Assembly: GCF_018449525.1 (NCBI RefSeq)
Contig: NZ_JAAVUS010000014.1
Span: 1-64,000 of the forward strand
Source: Bradyrhizobium sp. dw_78
GTDB lineage: Bacteria; Pseudomonadota; Alphaproteobacteria; Rhizobiales; Xanthobacteraceae
Length of the DNA stretch: 64,000 nt
Direction: 5' to 3'
Position numbers and translations under genes: made by a program. This document shows, one piece after another, positions 1-8,829 of the stretch (positions are counted from its first letter, which is position 1; every line of letters begins with the position of its first letter). The notes below the pieces were generated by a model. The model made no database searches, had not been told where the DNA came from, and saw only the letters and a program-made list of their open reading frames with translations.

Positions 1-89
1 ATCACCGGGCTCTTGTTCAGGTCATAGAACTTCTTACCCGTCGTGGGGCAAATGCGTTTGGTTCCGAGGTCGGATTTGGCCACGTGCAT
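1..89 (-). CDS. FYDLN acid domain protein (TIGR02300 family), N-terminal fragment
   Basis: Only the first 29 codons are inside the window; the gene runs off the left edge. The reading from the ATG at 89 gives MHVAKSDLGTKRICPTTGKK followed by FYDLNKSPV. This is the signature start of the short alphaproteobacterial FYDLN family, whose members have an acidic, low-complexity C-terminus. No biochemical function is established for the family. It is divergent from aroA, which is the usual arrangement in Bradyrhizobium relatives as I recall it. The start could be a few codons later, since many homologues begin at the alanine after the valine. Confidence 0.8.
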   Translation of the reverse strand, partial: MHVAKSDLGTKRICPTTGKKFYDLNKSPV

Positions 90-230
90 GAATCCTGGGA
101 ATTTCTGAAAAACGGTGCTTCACTTGGCTAGTTGAAGCGCCGCTGTCAATAGCGGTCTACAGGACTTTGACAGTCGGGTGACGCCGTGTGGCGCATGTGC
201 TACCTGCCGCCGCGTGCAGAGGACACAATC

Positions 231-1571
231 TTGACCCATTCACCCACCCCGGCAATGCCGCTTGAGGCCCGTTCTAGCGGGCCCCTGACCGGGAAAGCGC
301 GCGTTCCCGGCGATAAATCGATTTCGCACCGGGCGCTGATCCTGGGGGCGCTGGCGGTCGGCGAAACCCGGATTTCGGGCCTTCTGGAGGGGGAGGACGT
401 CCTTAACACCGCCAAATCGATGCGGATGCTGGGCGCCAGGGTGGAGCGGACCGGCGAATTCGCCTGGTCGGTACAGGGAGTCGGCGTCGCCGGCTTCGCC
501 CAGCCTGACGTTCCGCTCGATTTCGGTAATTCTGGCACCGGCTGCCGGCTGGTGATGGGCGCGGTCGCCGGCTGCCCGATCACGGCGGTGTTCGACGGCG
601 ATGCGTCGCTGCGCAGCCGGCCGATGCGGCGGGTGCTGGATCCGCTGGAACGGATGGGCGCGCGCGTGACGGCAGGCGGGGAGGGCGGCCGTTTGCCGCT
701 GACGCTGGCCGGCGCCCGCGAGCCGCTGCCGATATTGTATCGCACCCCGGTGGCATCGGCGCAGATCAAATCCGCAGTGCTGCTGGCGGGGCTGGCGGCC
801 CCGGGCGTCACGACGGTGATCGAGACCGAGGCCAGCCGCGACCATACCGAATTGATGCTGAAGCATTTTGGCGCCGAGATCGTCTCGACGCCGGAAGGCA
901 GCCACGGCCGCCGGATCGCGCTTACCGGCCAGCCCGAACTGCATGGCGCTAATGTCGTCGTGCCGGCCGATCCGTCATCGGCCGCGTTTCCGCTGGTTGC
1001 CGCGCTGATCGTCGAGGGCTCCGACATCGTGCTGCCCGACGTCATGACCAATCCGTTGCGCACCGGCCTGTTCACGACGCTGCGCGAGATGGGCGCCTCG
1101 ATCGAGGAAAGCCATGCGCGGGGCGATGCCGGCGAGCCGATGGCGCAACTTCGCGTGCGCGCCTCGCGGTTGCACGGGGTCGAGGTGCCGCCGGAACGCG
1201 CGCCCTCGATGATCGATGAATATCTGGTGCTCGCGGTGGCGGCGGCCTTTGCCGAAGGCACCACCATCATGCGGGGCCTGCAGGAATTGCGCGTCAAGGA
1301 ATCCGACCGGCTGGAAGCCACTGCCGCCATGCTGCGCGTCAACGGCGTCAAGGTCGAGATCTCGGGCGATGACCTGATCGTCGAAGGCAGGGGCCATGTC
1401 GAGGGGGACGGCCTCGTCGCCACCCACATGGATCATCGCATCGCCATGTCGGGGCTGGTGATGGGGCTCGCCTCCGACAAGCCGGTGAAGGTCGACGATA
1501 CCGCTTTCATCGCCACCAGCTTCCCGGATTTCATCCCGATGATGCGCGCGCTGGGAGCGGAGTTTTCATGA
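231..1571 (+). CDS. aroA: 3-phosphoshikimate 1-carboxyvinyltransferase (EPSP synthase)
   Basis: Transfers the enolpyruvyl group of PEP to shikimate-3-phosphate, the sixth step of the shikimate pathway, in the cytoplasm. I chose a TTG start at 231 because AGAGGA lies 8 nt upstream and the protein then begins LTHSPTPAMPLEARSSGPL as in relatives; the ATG at 186 would add an unrelated 15-residue extension. The product is 446 aa, the normal length. Visible motifs are GDKSISHR near the N-terminus (phosphate binding), NSGTGCR, SAQIKS, SRDHTE and the C-terminal LRVKESDR/DHRIAMS segments. GDK, SAQ-x-K and R-x-H-x-E are of the class II type, but the fourth class II motif reads NPLR where NPTR is usual. 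The stop overlaps the cmk start (ATGA). Confidence 0.95.
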   Translation: MTHSPTPAMPLEARSSGPLTGKARVPGDKSISHRALILGALAVGETRISGLLEGEDVLNTAKSMRMLGARVERTGEFAWSVQGVGVAGFAQPDVPLDFGNSGTGCRLVMGAVAGCPITAVFDGDASLRSRPMRRVLDPLERMGARVTAGGEGGRLPLTLAGAREPLPILYRTPVASAQIKSAVLLAGLAAPGVTTVIETEASRDHTELMLKHFGAEIVSTPEGSHGRRIALTGQPELHGANVVVPADPSSAAFPLVAALIVEGSDIVLPDVMTNPLRTGLFTTLREMGASIEESHARGDAGEPMAQLRVRASRLHGVEVPPERAPSMIDEYLVLAVAAAFAEGTTIMRGLQELRVKESDRLEATAAMLRVNGVKVEISGDDLIVEGRGHVEGDGLVATHMDHRIAMSGLVMGLASDKPVKVDDTAFIATSFPDFIPMMRALGAEFS

Positions 1572-2206
1572 TTATCGCGATCGACGGCCCGGCGGCTTCC
1601 GGGAAAGGTACGCTCGGCAAGCGGCTTGCCCATCATTACGGTTATCGCCACCTCGATACCGGCGTGATCTATCGTGCGGTCGCCAAGTCCTTGCTGGATA
1701 CCGGCGCCGACCTGAACGACGAGGCGCGCGCGGTTGCGGCCGCGATGGAACTCGACCCCGAAAAGTTCGGTGATCCGGTGCTGAAAACCCAGCAGGTGGG
1801 CGAGGCCGCCTCGGTGGTGTCGGCATTCCCGCGGGTGCGGGAGGCGCTGGTCGATTTTCAGCGGCATTTCGCCGCCGGTCCGCCCGGCGCTGTGCTCGAC
1901 GGCCGCGACATCGGCACCGTGATCTGCCCGGATGCCGACGTGAAGATCTTCGTCATCGCCGATCCCAAGGTCCGCGCCCGCCGCCGTACCCTGGAGGCCA
2001 AAGCGCGCGGCGAGGAGGCCGACGAGGCTCTGGTGCTGGCGGATATCCTGGCCCGCGACGAACGTGACCGGAATCGCGCCACGGCTCCTTTAAAGGCAGC
2101 GCCGGATGCTCACTTGCTTGATAACTCGCATTTGGATATAGAAGGCGGCGTCCGGGCCGCCATCGACATTATCGAGGCTGTCCGAGCGGGCCGGCAGCGG
2201 GCTTGA
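1568..2206 (+). CDS. cmk: Cytidylate kinase
   Basis: Phosphorylates CMP and dCMP to the diphosphates with ATP. The P-loop DGPAASGKGTLGK lies at residues 5-17, followed by the LDTGVIYRAVA nucleoside-binding segment and GRDIGTVICPDADVKIF, which carries the conserved Asp of the family. At 212 aa it is of normal size. It starts inside the aroA stop codon (ATGA), which suggests translational coupling. The aroA-cmk-rpsA order is widely conserved in bacteria and supports the call. Confidence 0.95.
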   Translation: MIIAIDGPAASGKGTLGKRLAHHYGYRHLDTGVIYRAVAKSLLDTGADLNDEARAVAAAMELDPEKFGDPVLKTQQVGEAASVVSAFPRVREALVDFQRHFAAGPPGAVLDGRDIGTVICPDADVKIFVIADPKVRARRRTLEAKARGEEADEALVLADILARDERDRNRATAPLKAAPDAHLLDNSHLDIEGGVRAAIDIIEAVRAGRQRA

Positions 2207-2504
2207 GCGTTTTCAAACTGAACCGCTGCCGTCATTGGAGGAAAGCCCGCTTCCAGATCTTCGAAGTCGATAAACCGATTTCAGGTCCCGGGCATCTAGG
2301 TCACGCGCATTCTTTTCGCAGAACCGGTACCCGCTTTTGCGGAATGCGCGCCATCAAACGTATCTCACGTGCAGGCATGCTGCCGGCCCGCTTTCCGCGA
2401 CTTCCAGCGGCTAAGCGGACGTTAGGGTTTGCGGAACTCTGACATCTCACGCGCGATGCGCCCTTTAACCCGACTGGCCGGCGATATCCGTATCTGGAGA
2501 ACAA
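2207..2504 (+). other. rpsA leader region with a repeat hairpin
   Basis: About 300 bp separate cmk from rpsA. The region holds no gene I can support; the short frame over it has no recognisable product. It contains an inverted repeat, GCGCATTC at 2305-2312 and GAATGCGC at 2342-2349, around a core resembling the GGAAAAGTGG/ACCGGTTTTC repeats at 27341 and 53271. A long leader would suit ribosomal protein S1 autoregulation as known in other bacteria, but nothing here proves it. Confidence 0.5.
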
Positions 2505-4205
2505 ATGGCTTCGACTGCTGCTTCTTATAATCCTACCCGCGACGATTTCGCCGCGATGCTTGATGAGTCCTTTGCCGGCGGCAATTTGCAGGAAAGCTCG
2601 GTCATCAAGGGCAAGGTAGTTGCAATTGAAAAGGACATGGCCGTCATCGATGTCGGCCTGAAGACCGAAGGCCGCGTGGCGCTGCGCGAGTTCGCAGGAC
2701 CCGGCCGCGAAAGCGAACTCAAGGTTGGCGACGAGGTCGAGGTGTTTCTCGACCGCATCGAAAACGCGCTCGGCGAGGCCGTGCTGTCGCGCGACAAGGC
2801 GCGCCGCGAGGAAAGCTGGGGCAAGCTCGAGAAGGCCTTCAACAATAACGAGAAGGTGCATGGCGTCATCTTCAACCAGGTCAAGGGCGGCTTCACCGTC
2901 GATCTTGACGGTGCGGTGGCCTTCCTGCCGCGTTCTCAGGTCGATATCCGCCCGATTCGCGATGTCGCGCCGCTGATGAACAATTCGCAGCCGTTCCAGA
3001 TCCTCAAGATGGATCGCCGTCGCGGCAACATCGTGGTGTCGCGCCGCACGGTTCTGGAAGAGACCCGCGCCGAACAGCGCCAGGAACTGGTACAGAACCT
3101 CGAAGAGGGCCAGGTGATCGACGGCGTCGTCAAGAACATCACCGATTACGGTGCGTTCGTCGACCTCGGCGGCATCGACGGCCTGCTTCACGTCACCGAT
3201 ATCGCCTGGCGCCGGGTCAATCACCCGACCGAAGTGCTGACCATCGGCCAGACCGTGAAGGTCAAGATCATCAAGATCAACCACGAAACCCACCGCATTT
3301 CGCTCGGCATGAAGCAGTTGCTGGACGATCCGTGGCAGGGCATCGAGGCGAAATATCCGCTGGGCGCCCGCTTCACCGGCCGCGTCACCAATATCACCGA
3401 CTACGGCGCCTTCGTCGAACTGGAGCCGGGCATCGAAGGCCTGATCCACGTCTCGGAAATGTCGTGGACCAAGAAGAACATGCATCCCGGCAAGATCGTC
3501 TCGACTTCGCAGGAAGTCGAAGTGCAGGTGCTGGAGGTCGATTCCGTCAAGCGCCGGATTTCGCTCGGGCTCAAGCAGACCATGCGCAACCCCTGGGAAG
3601 TCTTCATCGAGAAGTTCCCGGTCGGTTCGGTGGTCGAAGGCGAGGTCAAGAACAAGACCGAATTCGGCCTGTTCCTCGGGCTGGAGGGCGATGTCGACGG
3701 CATGGTCCATCTGTCCGATCTCGACTGGAAGCTTCCGGGCGAGCAGGTGATCGACAATTACAAGAAGGGCGACATGGTGAAAGCCGTGGTGCTCGATGTC
3801 GATGTCGAAAAGGAGCGCATCTCGCTTGGCGTCAAGCAGCTCGAAGGCGATCCGTTCGCCGAACCGGGCGACGTCAAGAAGGGCGCGGTCGTGACCTGCG
3901 AAGTGCTCGAGGTGAAGGAAAGCGGCATCGAAGTGAAGATCGCCGGCACCGACTTCACCACCTTCATCAAGCGATCCGAACTGGCCCGCGACCGCAATGA
4001 TCAGCGCGCCGAGCGGTTCGCCGTCGGCGAGAAGGTCGATGCGCGCGTGATCCAGTTCGACAAGAAGGCGCGCAAGGTGCAGGTCTCGATCAAGGCGCTC
4101 GAAGTCGCCGAAGAGAAGGAAGCCATCGCGCAATACGGCTCCTCCGATTCGGGAGCAACGCTGGGCGACATCCTCGGCACCGCGCTCAAGAATCGCGAAA
4201 AATAA
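2505..4205 (+). CDS. rpsA: 30S ribosomal protein S1
   Basis: Largest small-subunit protein; holds mRNA on the ribosome for initiation through repeated OB-fold S1 domains. The 566-aa length matches the six-domain proteobacterial form. Repeats are visible as VIDVGLKTEGRV, FLPRSQVD, KNITDYGAFVDLGGIDGLLH, TNITDYGAFVELEPGIEGLIH and KNKTEFGLFLGLEGDVDGMVH, with a degenerate last copy (TDFTTFIKRSEL). The ATG at 2505 has GGAG 7 nt upstream. A strong intrinsic terminator at 4235-4266 closes the transcript. Confidence 0.98.
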   Translation: MASTAASYNPTRDDFAAMLDESFAGGNLQESSVIKGKVVAIEKDMAVIDVGLKTEGRVALREFAGPGRESELKVGDEVEVFLDRIENALGEAVLSRDKARREESWGKLEKAFNNNEKVHGVIFNQVKGGFTVDLDGAVAFLPRSQVDIRPIRDVAPLMNNSQPFQILKMDRRRGNIVVSRRTVLEETRAEQRQELVQNLEEGQVIDGVVKNITDYGAFVDLGGIDGLLHVTDIAWRRVNHPTEVLTIGQTVKVKIIKINHETHRISLGMKQLLDDPWQGIEAKYPLGARFTGRVTNITDYGAFVELEPGIEGLIHVSEMSWTKKNMHPGKIVSTSQEVEVQVLEVDSVKRRISLGLKQTMRNPWEVFIEKFPVGSVVEGEVKNKTEFGLFLGLEGDVDGMVHLSDLDWKLPGEQVIDNYKKGDMVKAVVLDVDVEKERISLGVKQLEGDPFAEPGDVKKGAVVTCEVLEVKESGIEVKIAGTDFTTFIKRSELARDRNDQRAERFAVGEKVDARVIQFDKKARKVQVSIKALEVAEEKEAIAQYGSSDSGATLGDILGTALKNREK

Positions 4206-4234
4206 CCGGTTGCTTCAGCCGCGCCCATCAATCA

Positions 4235-4266
4235 GGCCCCGGTTTCGACCGGGGCCTTTTTGTTTT
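4235..4266 (+). terminator. Intrinsic terminator after rpsA
   Basis: The hairpin GGCCCCGGT-TTCG-ACCGGGGCC (4235-4256) is a perfect 9-bp stem with a UUCG loop, followed by TTTTTGTTTT. It lies 30 bp after the rpsA stop. Confidence 0.92.
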
Positions 4267-4275
4267 CCCTCCAAC

Positions 4276-4399
4276 CGTCATTCCGGGATGGTGTGCCAGC
4301 ACCAGTCCTCCGATGTGCAATTGCACATCGTAGTTCGATGCGGAGCCTGTCATCGGGCCGCACTTCGCGCGGACCCGGTGGCATCGCCCCGGAATGACG
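4276..4399. repeat. Dispersed palindromic repeat, CGTCATTCCGGG family
   Basis: The element begins CGTCATTCCGGG and ends CCCCGGAATGACG, so its ends are mutually inverted over about 124 bp. Inside lies a perfect 20-bp palindrome at 4311-4330 (CGATGTGCAATTGCACATCG). A second member with the same ends but another core is at 21524-21603. I recognise such elements from Bradyrhizobium intergenic regions; no coding capacity. Confidence 0.8.
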
Positions 4400-4499
4400 A
4401 ACCTGTTTTCTTCAAATTGTGCTTGAATTGATGTAGTCTGATAACCGGATAGTTACGCTGCGGATGCAAAACACGCCGGCTGTTTCAGGAGAAATGTCG

Positions 4500-5480
4500 A
4501 TGTCGCTCGATTCGGACGTGATCGTCGATCGCCGCAGGCTGCGCCGCAAGCTGACGTTCTGGCGCGTGGTGGCCACAGCCATCGCGATCGCCGCGATCAT
4601 CGCGGTCGGCATGGCCGTGACGCCGGCCGGCCGTGGCGCGCTCACGGCCTCGGGCTCGATTGCCCGTGTCACCATCGAGGGCTTGATCCGCAGCGACCAG
4701 GATCGCGTCGAGGCGCTGGAACGGCTGGCGGATTCGAAGGCCGCGGCCGTGATCGTGCATATCAATTCGCCCGGCGGCACCACCGCCGGCTCGGAGCAGC
4801 TCTACGATTCGCTGATGCGGCTGAAGGCGAAGAAGCCGCTGGTCGTGGTGGTCGAGGGGCTGGCGGCCTCCGGCGGCTACATCACCGCGATCGCGTCCGA
4901 TCACATCATCGCGCAGCAGACCTCGCTGGTCGGCTCGATCGGCGTGCTGTTCCAGTTTCCGAACTTCACCGACCTTTTGAAAACCGTCGGCGTCAAGGTC
5001 GAGGAAGTGAAGTCTTCGCCGCTCAAGGCCGCCCCTAACGGGTTTGAGCCGACCAGCCCCGAAGCGCGCGCGGCGCTGGATGCGCTGGTGAAGGATTCCT
5101 ATGCGTGGTTTCGCGGTCTCGTCAAAGAGCGTCGCGGCATGAACGATGACCAGCTCGAAAAAGTCGCGGACGGACGGGTCTTCACCGGCCACCAGGCGGT
5201 TGATCTCAAATTGATCGACGAACTTGGCGATGAAAGAACCGCGGTGGCGTGGCTGGTCGCACAGAAAGACGTGAAGCCAGACCTTCCCGTGCGCGATTAC
5301 AAATTGCAGCCGCGTTTCGGCGACCTCACCTTTCTGCGAACGGCGGCTTCGATCACGCTCGATGCGCTCGGCCTGAGCAACATTGCGCGCCAGCTTGAAC
5401 AGAACGGCAGCGTGCAGGCTGTCGATCGCTTCGGTCTCGACGGCATGTTGGCGCTTTGGCAGCCAGCCGGGTCCAATTGA
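4500..5480 (+). CDS. sppA: Signal peptide peptidase SppA, short (36K) type
   Basis: Membrane-anchored serine protease of the S49 family that degrades cleaved signal peptides. The frame is open from 4464, but I prefer the ATG at 4500: AGGAG at 4487-4491 is 8 nt away and the protein then starts MSLDSDVIVDRRRLRRKL, followed by one membrane segment (about residues 18-42). The product is 326 aa. The nucleophile segment VEGLAASGGYITAIASD and the downstream general-base lysine region (KSSPLKAAPNGF) are both present, the pair expected for the Ser/Lys dyad. It follows the rpsA terminator and the repeat, so it is probably a separate transcription unit. Confidence 0.92.
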   Translation: MSLDSDVIVDRRRLRRKLTFWRVVATAIAIAAIIAVGMAVTPAGRGALTASGSIARVTIEGLIRSDQDRVEALERLADSKAAAVIVHINSPGGTTAGSEQLYDSLMRLKAKKPLVVVVEGLAASGGYITAIASDHIIAQQTSLVGSIGVLFQFPNFTDLLKTVGVKVEEVKSSPLKAAPNGFEPTSPEARAALDALVKDSYAWFRGLVKERRGMNDDQLEKVADGRVFTGHQAVDLKLIDELGDERTAVAWLVAQKDVKPDLPVRDYKLQPRFGDLTFLRTAASITLDALGLSNIARQLEQNGSVQAVDRFGLDGMLALWQPAGSN

Positions 5481-5654
5481 GCGGCACGAATCCGGTCTCC
5501 AATCGGTTTTCCCGCACTGCGAGTATAGTCACAATTTTCGCGCCGATTCGTTTGTCACGTGTTTTCGCAATGCCCCAAATTGATTTAGCGTCTTGACAGT
5601 TCAAGGTATTTTCACGGAAATGAGCATCCGCACGTCCTCCGGACCCTGGCTTCG

Positions 5655-5963
5655 ATGATCAAATCCGAACTCGTTCAACGCATCGCCGAGCACAACCCGC
5701 ACCTCTACCAGAGGGACGTCGAGAATATCGTGAACGCGATCCTCGATGAAATAGTCGCAGCTTTGGCGCGTGGCGACCGGGTCGAACTGCGCGGTTTCGG
5801 CGCGTTTTCGGTGAAGCATCGCCCGGCCCGGGCGGGTCGTAATCCGCGCACCGGCGCCCATGTGCCGGTGGATCAGAAAAGTGTTCCGTTTTTCAAGACG
5901 GGCAAGGAAATGCGCGAGCGGCTGAACCGCGAGAACGGTGCGCCTGACGCCGGCGGCGCTTGA
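5655..5963 (+). CDS. ihfB: Integration host factor subunit beta
   Basis: DNA-bending nucleoid protein that pairs with IhfA. The 102-aa product has the HU/IHF fold: MIKSELVQRIAEHNPHLYQR at the start, the RGDRVELRGFGAFSVKHR strand and the beta-arm GRNPRTGAHVPVDQKSVPFFKTGK that inserts into the minor groove. It has the usual place between sppA and the trp genes. CTTGAC at about 5592 is a possible -35 box, but no convincing -10 box follows at the right distance. Confidence 0.95.
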   Translation: MIKSELVQRIAEHNPHLYQRDVENIVNAILDEIVAALARGDRVELRGFGAFSVKHRPARAGRNPRTGAHVPVDQKSVPFFKTGKEMRERLNRENGAPDAGGA

Positions 5964-6061
5964 GCCGTTCCGGTCCCGCGCATCTTCAAACTTGTAACGT
6001 ATAACGTGTAGCGTGCTGCGGAAGATGTTCCCGCCGATCTCCAGCGATGCGAGAGATGGTC

Positions 6062-6454
6062 ATGCGAAAATTTCTCACGGCTTTGGTCGTCGTTCCGCTG
6101 GGCCTGATCTTCGTCGTCTTTGCGGTTGCCAACCGTCATCTGGTGACGCTGTCGTTCGACCCTTTCAATTCCAGCGATCCTTCGATCGCGGTCCGGCTGC
6201 CGCTATTCGTCGTCATTATCGCGGTTGCCATTGCAGGCGTGGTGGCGGGCGGTCTCGCCACCTGGTTCCGGCAACGCCGCTGGCGCCGGGCGGCGCGCCG
6301 GCATGAGGCGGATGCCCGGGCCGCGCGGGCGCAACTAGCCGATCTGCGGGCTGCCGCGACCGCCCGGGCCAGCGCTCCCCAACCGTTTCCGGCATTGACC
6401 CAGGGCGGGCATTATGGCGCTGCCGGGCGAGACAAGCAGGGCGCGACGTTGTAG
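6062..6454 (+). CDS. LapA family (DUF1049) inner-membrane protein
   Basis: Small protein (130 aa from the ATG at 6062) with two hydrophobic helices: about residues 5-22 (LTALVVVPLGLIFVVFAVAN) and 40-65 (a V/A/G-rich stretch). A basic, Arg-rich cytoplasmic tail follows (RQRRWRRAARRHEADARA), probably helical. The ANRHLVTLSFDPF segment between the helices is typical of LapA/YciS proteins. LapA in E. coli works with LapB in regulating LPS synthesis; whether this homologue does the same is unknown. Earlier in-frame ATGs at 6047 and 6056 are possible, but GAGAG is best spaced for 6062. Confidence 0.8.
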   Translation: MRKFLTALVVVPLGLIFVVFAVANRHLVTLSFDPFNSSDPSIAVRLPLFVVIIAVAIAGVVAGGLATWFRQRRWRRAARRHEADARAARAQLADLRAAATARASAPQPFPALTQGGHYGAAGRDKQGATL

Positions 6455-6526
6455 AACGCGCCCGCGCGGCCCGGTTTTCGAGCCTGCCGCCGCGTTTCTG
6501 GCCCATACCGTCCCAAACCGTGAAGC

Positions 6527-7186
6527 ATGTCCCTGGTTGTCAAAATTTGTGGCCTGTCTACGCCCGAGACCCTGGATGCCGCGCTGCAAGCAGGCGCCGA
6601 CATGGTGGGATTCGTATTCTTTCCGCCGTCGCCCCGTCACATCGGTCTGGAGACGGCGCGCGATCTCGGCCGGCAGGTCGGGCGGCGTGCGCTCAAGGTC
6701 GCGCTTGCCGTCGATGCCGACGATGCGGCGCTGGCCAACATCGTCGAAACGCTGCGGCCGGACATCCTTCAGCTTCACGGCAAGGAAAGCGTGGCCCGGC
6801 TGCGTGATATCAAACAGACCTTCGGTCTCCCGGTGATGAAGGCCATCGCGGTCGAGAATGTGGCCGACCTTGCGCCGCTGCCGGGCTATGCGGCGATCGC
6901 CGACCGGATTCTGTTCGACGCCCGTGCGCCGAAGGGCGCCACCCGGCCGGGCGGTCTGGGCGCGGCATTCGATTGGCGCGTACTGGAGAATCTCGATCTC
7001 AAATTGCCCTTCATGGTCTCTGGCGGTCTCAACGCCGGCAATGTCGCGGAAGCCGTTCGCGTCACCCGCGCCGGCGGCGTCGATGTTTCCTCCGGCGTCG
7101 AGCGTGAGCCCGGCGTCAAGGATCCCGAGCTGATCCGCGCCTTCATCCGCGCCGCGCGCGCCACCCAAGAGTTAAGCGTACGATGA
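6527..7186 (+). CDS. trpF: Phosphoribosylanthranilate isomerase
   Basis: Amadori rearrangement of phosphoribosylanthranilate to CdRP in tryptophan synthesis. It is a TIM barrel of 219 aa. The general-base Cys is in KICGLS (residues 6-11), the general-acid Asp in ILFDAR, and the phosphate-binding loops are SGGLNAGNVAEA and VDVSSGVE. Its stop overlaps the trpB start (ATGA), so trpF and trpB are translationally coupled. The ribosome-binding site is weak (GTGAAG). Confidence 0.95.
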   Translation: MSLVVKICGLSTPETLDAALQAGADMVGFVFFPPSPRHIGLETARDLGRQVGRRALKVALAVDADDAALANIVETLRPDILQLHGKESVARLRDIKQTFGLPVMKAIAVENVADLAPLPGYAAIADRILFDARAPKGATRPGGLGAAFDWRVLENLDLKLPFMVSGGLNAGNVAEAVRVTRAGGVDVSSGVEREPGVKDPELIRAFIRAARATQELSVR

Positions 7187-8400
7187 CCCCGAACCTGCCC
7201 AATTCCTTCCGTAGCGGACCCGACGAGCGCGGGCATTTCGGCATCTTTGGCGGCCGCTTCGTCGCGGAAACGCTGATGCCGCTGATCCTCGATCTGGAAA
7301 AAGCCTATGCGGAGGCCAAGGCCGACCCGGCCTTCCAGGCGGAAATGAACGGCTACCTCAAGCATTATGTCGGCCGGCCGTCGCCGCTCTATTTCGCCGA
7401 GCGCCTGACCGAGCATCTGGGCGGGGCGAAAATCTACTTCAAGCGCGAGGAGCTGAATCATACCGGCTCGCACAAGGTCAATAATGTGCTGGGCCAGATC
7501 ATGGTGGCGCGGCGCATGGGCAAGAAGCGCATCATCGCCGAAACCGGCGCCGGCCAGCACGGCGTCGCCACCGCGACCCTGTGCGCGCGGTTCGGGCTCG
7601 AATGCGTGGTCTATATGGGCGCGGTCGATGTCGAGCGGCAGCAGCCCAACGTCATCCGCATGGAGATGCTGGGCGCCAGGGTAGTCCCGGTGCAATCGGG
7701 CTCGCGCACGCTGAAGGATGCGATGAACGAAGCGCTGCGCGACTGGGTCACCAACGTCCACAATACATTCTACTGCATCGGTACGGTCGCGGGACCGCAT
7801 CCCTATCCGATGATGGTGCGCGATTTCCAGTCGGTGATCGGCAGCGAGACCCGCGTGCAGATGCAGGAGGCCGAAGGCCGTCTGCCGGATTCGCTGATCG
7901 CCTGCATCGGCGGCGGCTCCAACGCGATGGGGTTGTTCCATCCGTTCCTCGACGATCCCGGCGTCGAGATTTTCGGCGTCGAGGCCGCGGGCCACGGGCT
8001 GACGCAATTGCATGCGGCTTCGATCGCCGGCGGCCGGCCGGGCGTGCTGCACGGCAACCGCACCTATCTGCTGATGGACGATGACGGCCAGATCCTGGAG
8101 GCGCATTCGATTTCGGCCGGCCTGGATTATCCCGGCATCGGTCCAGAGCATTCCTGGCTGCACGAAACCGGCCGGGTGACCTACCTGTCGGCGACCGACG
8201 ACGAAGCACTGGCGGCGTTTCAACTGCTGTCGCGGCTGGAAGGCATCATCCCGGCGCTGGAGCCGGCCCACGCCATCGCCAAGGTAATGGATCTCGCGCC
8301 GAAGCGGCCGAAAGATCATCTGATGGTGGTCAACCTCTCCGGCCGCGGCGACAAGGACGTGCCGCAGGTCGGCGACATCCTGAAGAGCAGGAAGACGTGA
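7183..8400 (+). CDS. trpB: Tryptophan synthase beta chain
   Basis: PLP enzyme that condenses indole, channelled from TrpA, with L-serine. The PLP lysine is K98 in LNHTGSHKVNN; the phosphate-binding GGGSNAMG loop and the conserved GAGQHG and GRGDKD segments are present. At 405 aa it is full length. In most relatives trpA follows directly; here a 500-bp block with two inverted repeats and an antisense nuclease gene separates them. Confidence 0.97.
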   Translation: MTPNLPNSFRSGPDERGHFGIFGGRFVAETLMPLILDLEKAYAEAKADPAFQAEMNGYLKHYVGRPSPLYFAERLTEHLGGAKIYFKREELNHTGSHKVNNVLGQIMVARRMGKKRIIAETGAGQHGVATATLCARFGLECVVYMGAVDVERQQPNVIRMEMLGARVVPVQSGSRTLKDAMNEALRDWVTNVHNTFYCIGTVAGPHPYPMMVRDFQSVIGSETRVQMQEAEGRLPDSLIACIGGGSNAMGLFHPFLDDPGVEIFGVEAAGHGLTQLHAASIAGGRPGVLHGNRTYLLMDDDGQILEAHSISAGLDYPGIGPEHSWLHETGRVTYLSATDDEALAAFQLLSRLEGIIPALEPAHAIAKVMDLAPKRPKDHLMVVNLSGRGDKDVPQVGDILKSRKT

Positions 8401-8423
8401 TGGCCGAAAGGTGGCGCTCTCTT

Positions 8424-8472
8424 CACCTCTCCCTGCCGGGGAGAGGTCGGCTGCGCAGCAGCCGGGTGAGGG
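8424..8472 (+). repeat. REP-like repeat, left arm
   Basis: Contains CCTCTCCCTGCCGGGGAGAGG then CGGCTGCGCAGCAGCCG, two adjacent hairpins ending in GGTGAGGG. The same element occurs inverted at 8830-8878. I recognise this sequence type as abundant in rhizobial genomes. Confidence 0.85.
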
Positions 8473-8482
8473 ATCTTTCCGC

Positions 8483-8827
8483 TCAATCGGATCGAAGCGA
8501 GCTCTCGATCATTTCGAGGACTCCTTCGAGATTCTCGTACACGTCCGTATTTGAGACGCGGACGACAAGGAAATCGCTGGCTTCAAGGACATCTGACCGC
8601 GCCTTGTCTCGCTTGACATCAGAAGGTTCAGAATGGGTCACGCCGTCGACTTCAACCATCAGTTTTCCGTCGAGCGTTACGAAATCGACGATATATCGGT
8701 CAATCGGGTGCTGGCGGCGAAACTTCCAGCGCGCCAGCTTCCGATTGCGGAGCGCTTGCCAAAGCTTAGCTTCGGCACTTGTCTGTGACGCACGAAGGCT
8801 TCGTGCTCTGGCCTTGAACCTATCCAT
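8483..8827 (-). CDS. DUF559 domain protein, Vsr-like PD-(D/E)XK endonuclease fold
   Basis: 114 aa from the ATG at 8827. The family resembles very-short-patch-repair endonucleases. Putative catalytic residues are the Asp in RYIVDFV (about D48), the E-x-D pair in LMVEVDGVTH (E59, D61) and the nearby His65; a conserved RRQHPI segment precedes them and a C-terminal ENLEGVLEMIESS helix follows. The longer frame upstream only reads through the repeat and the trpA antisense strand, so I reject it. The start codon lies 3 bp from the right repeat arm, and a GTG at 8836 inside the repeat is an alternative start. No promoter of its own is evident. The substrate is unknown. Confidence 0.85.
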   Translation of the reverse strand: MDRFKARARSLRASQTSAEAKLWQALRNRKLARWKFRRQHPIDRYIVDFVTLDGKLMVEVDGVTHSEPSDVKRDKARSDVLEASDFLVVRVSNTDVYENLEGVLEMIESSLRSD

Positions 8828-8829
8828 CC

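Noticed and set aside
2301..4133. 610-codon minus-strand frame over rpsA
   Set aside because: Antisense shadow of a clear ribosomal protein gene in GC-rich DNA; no domain recognised.
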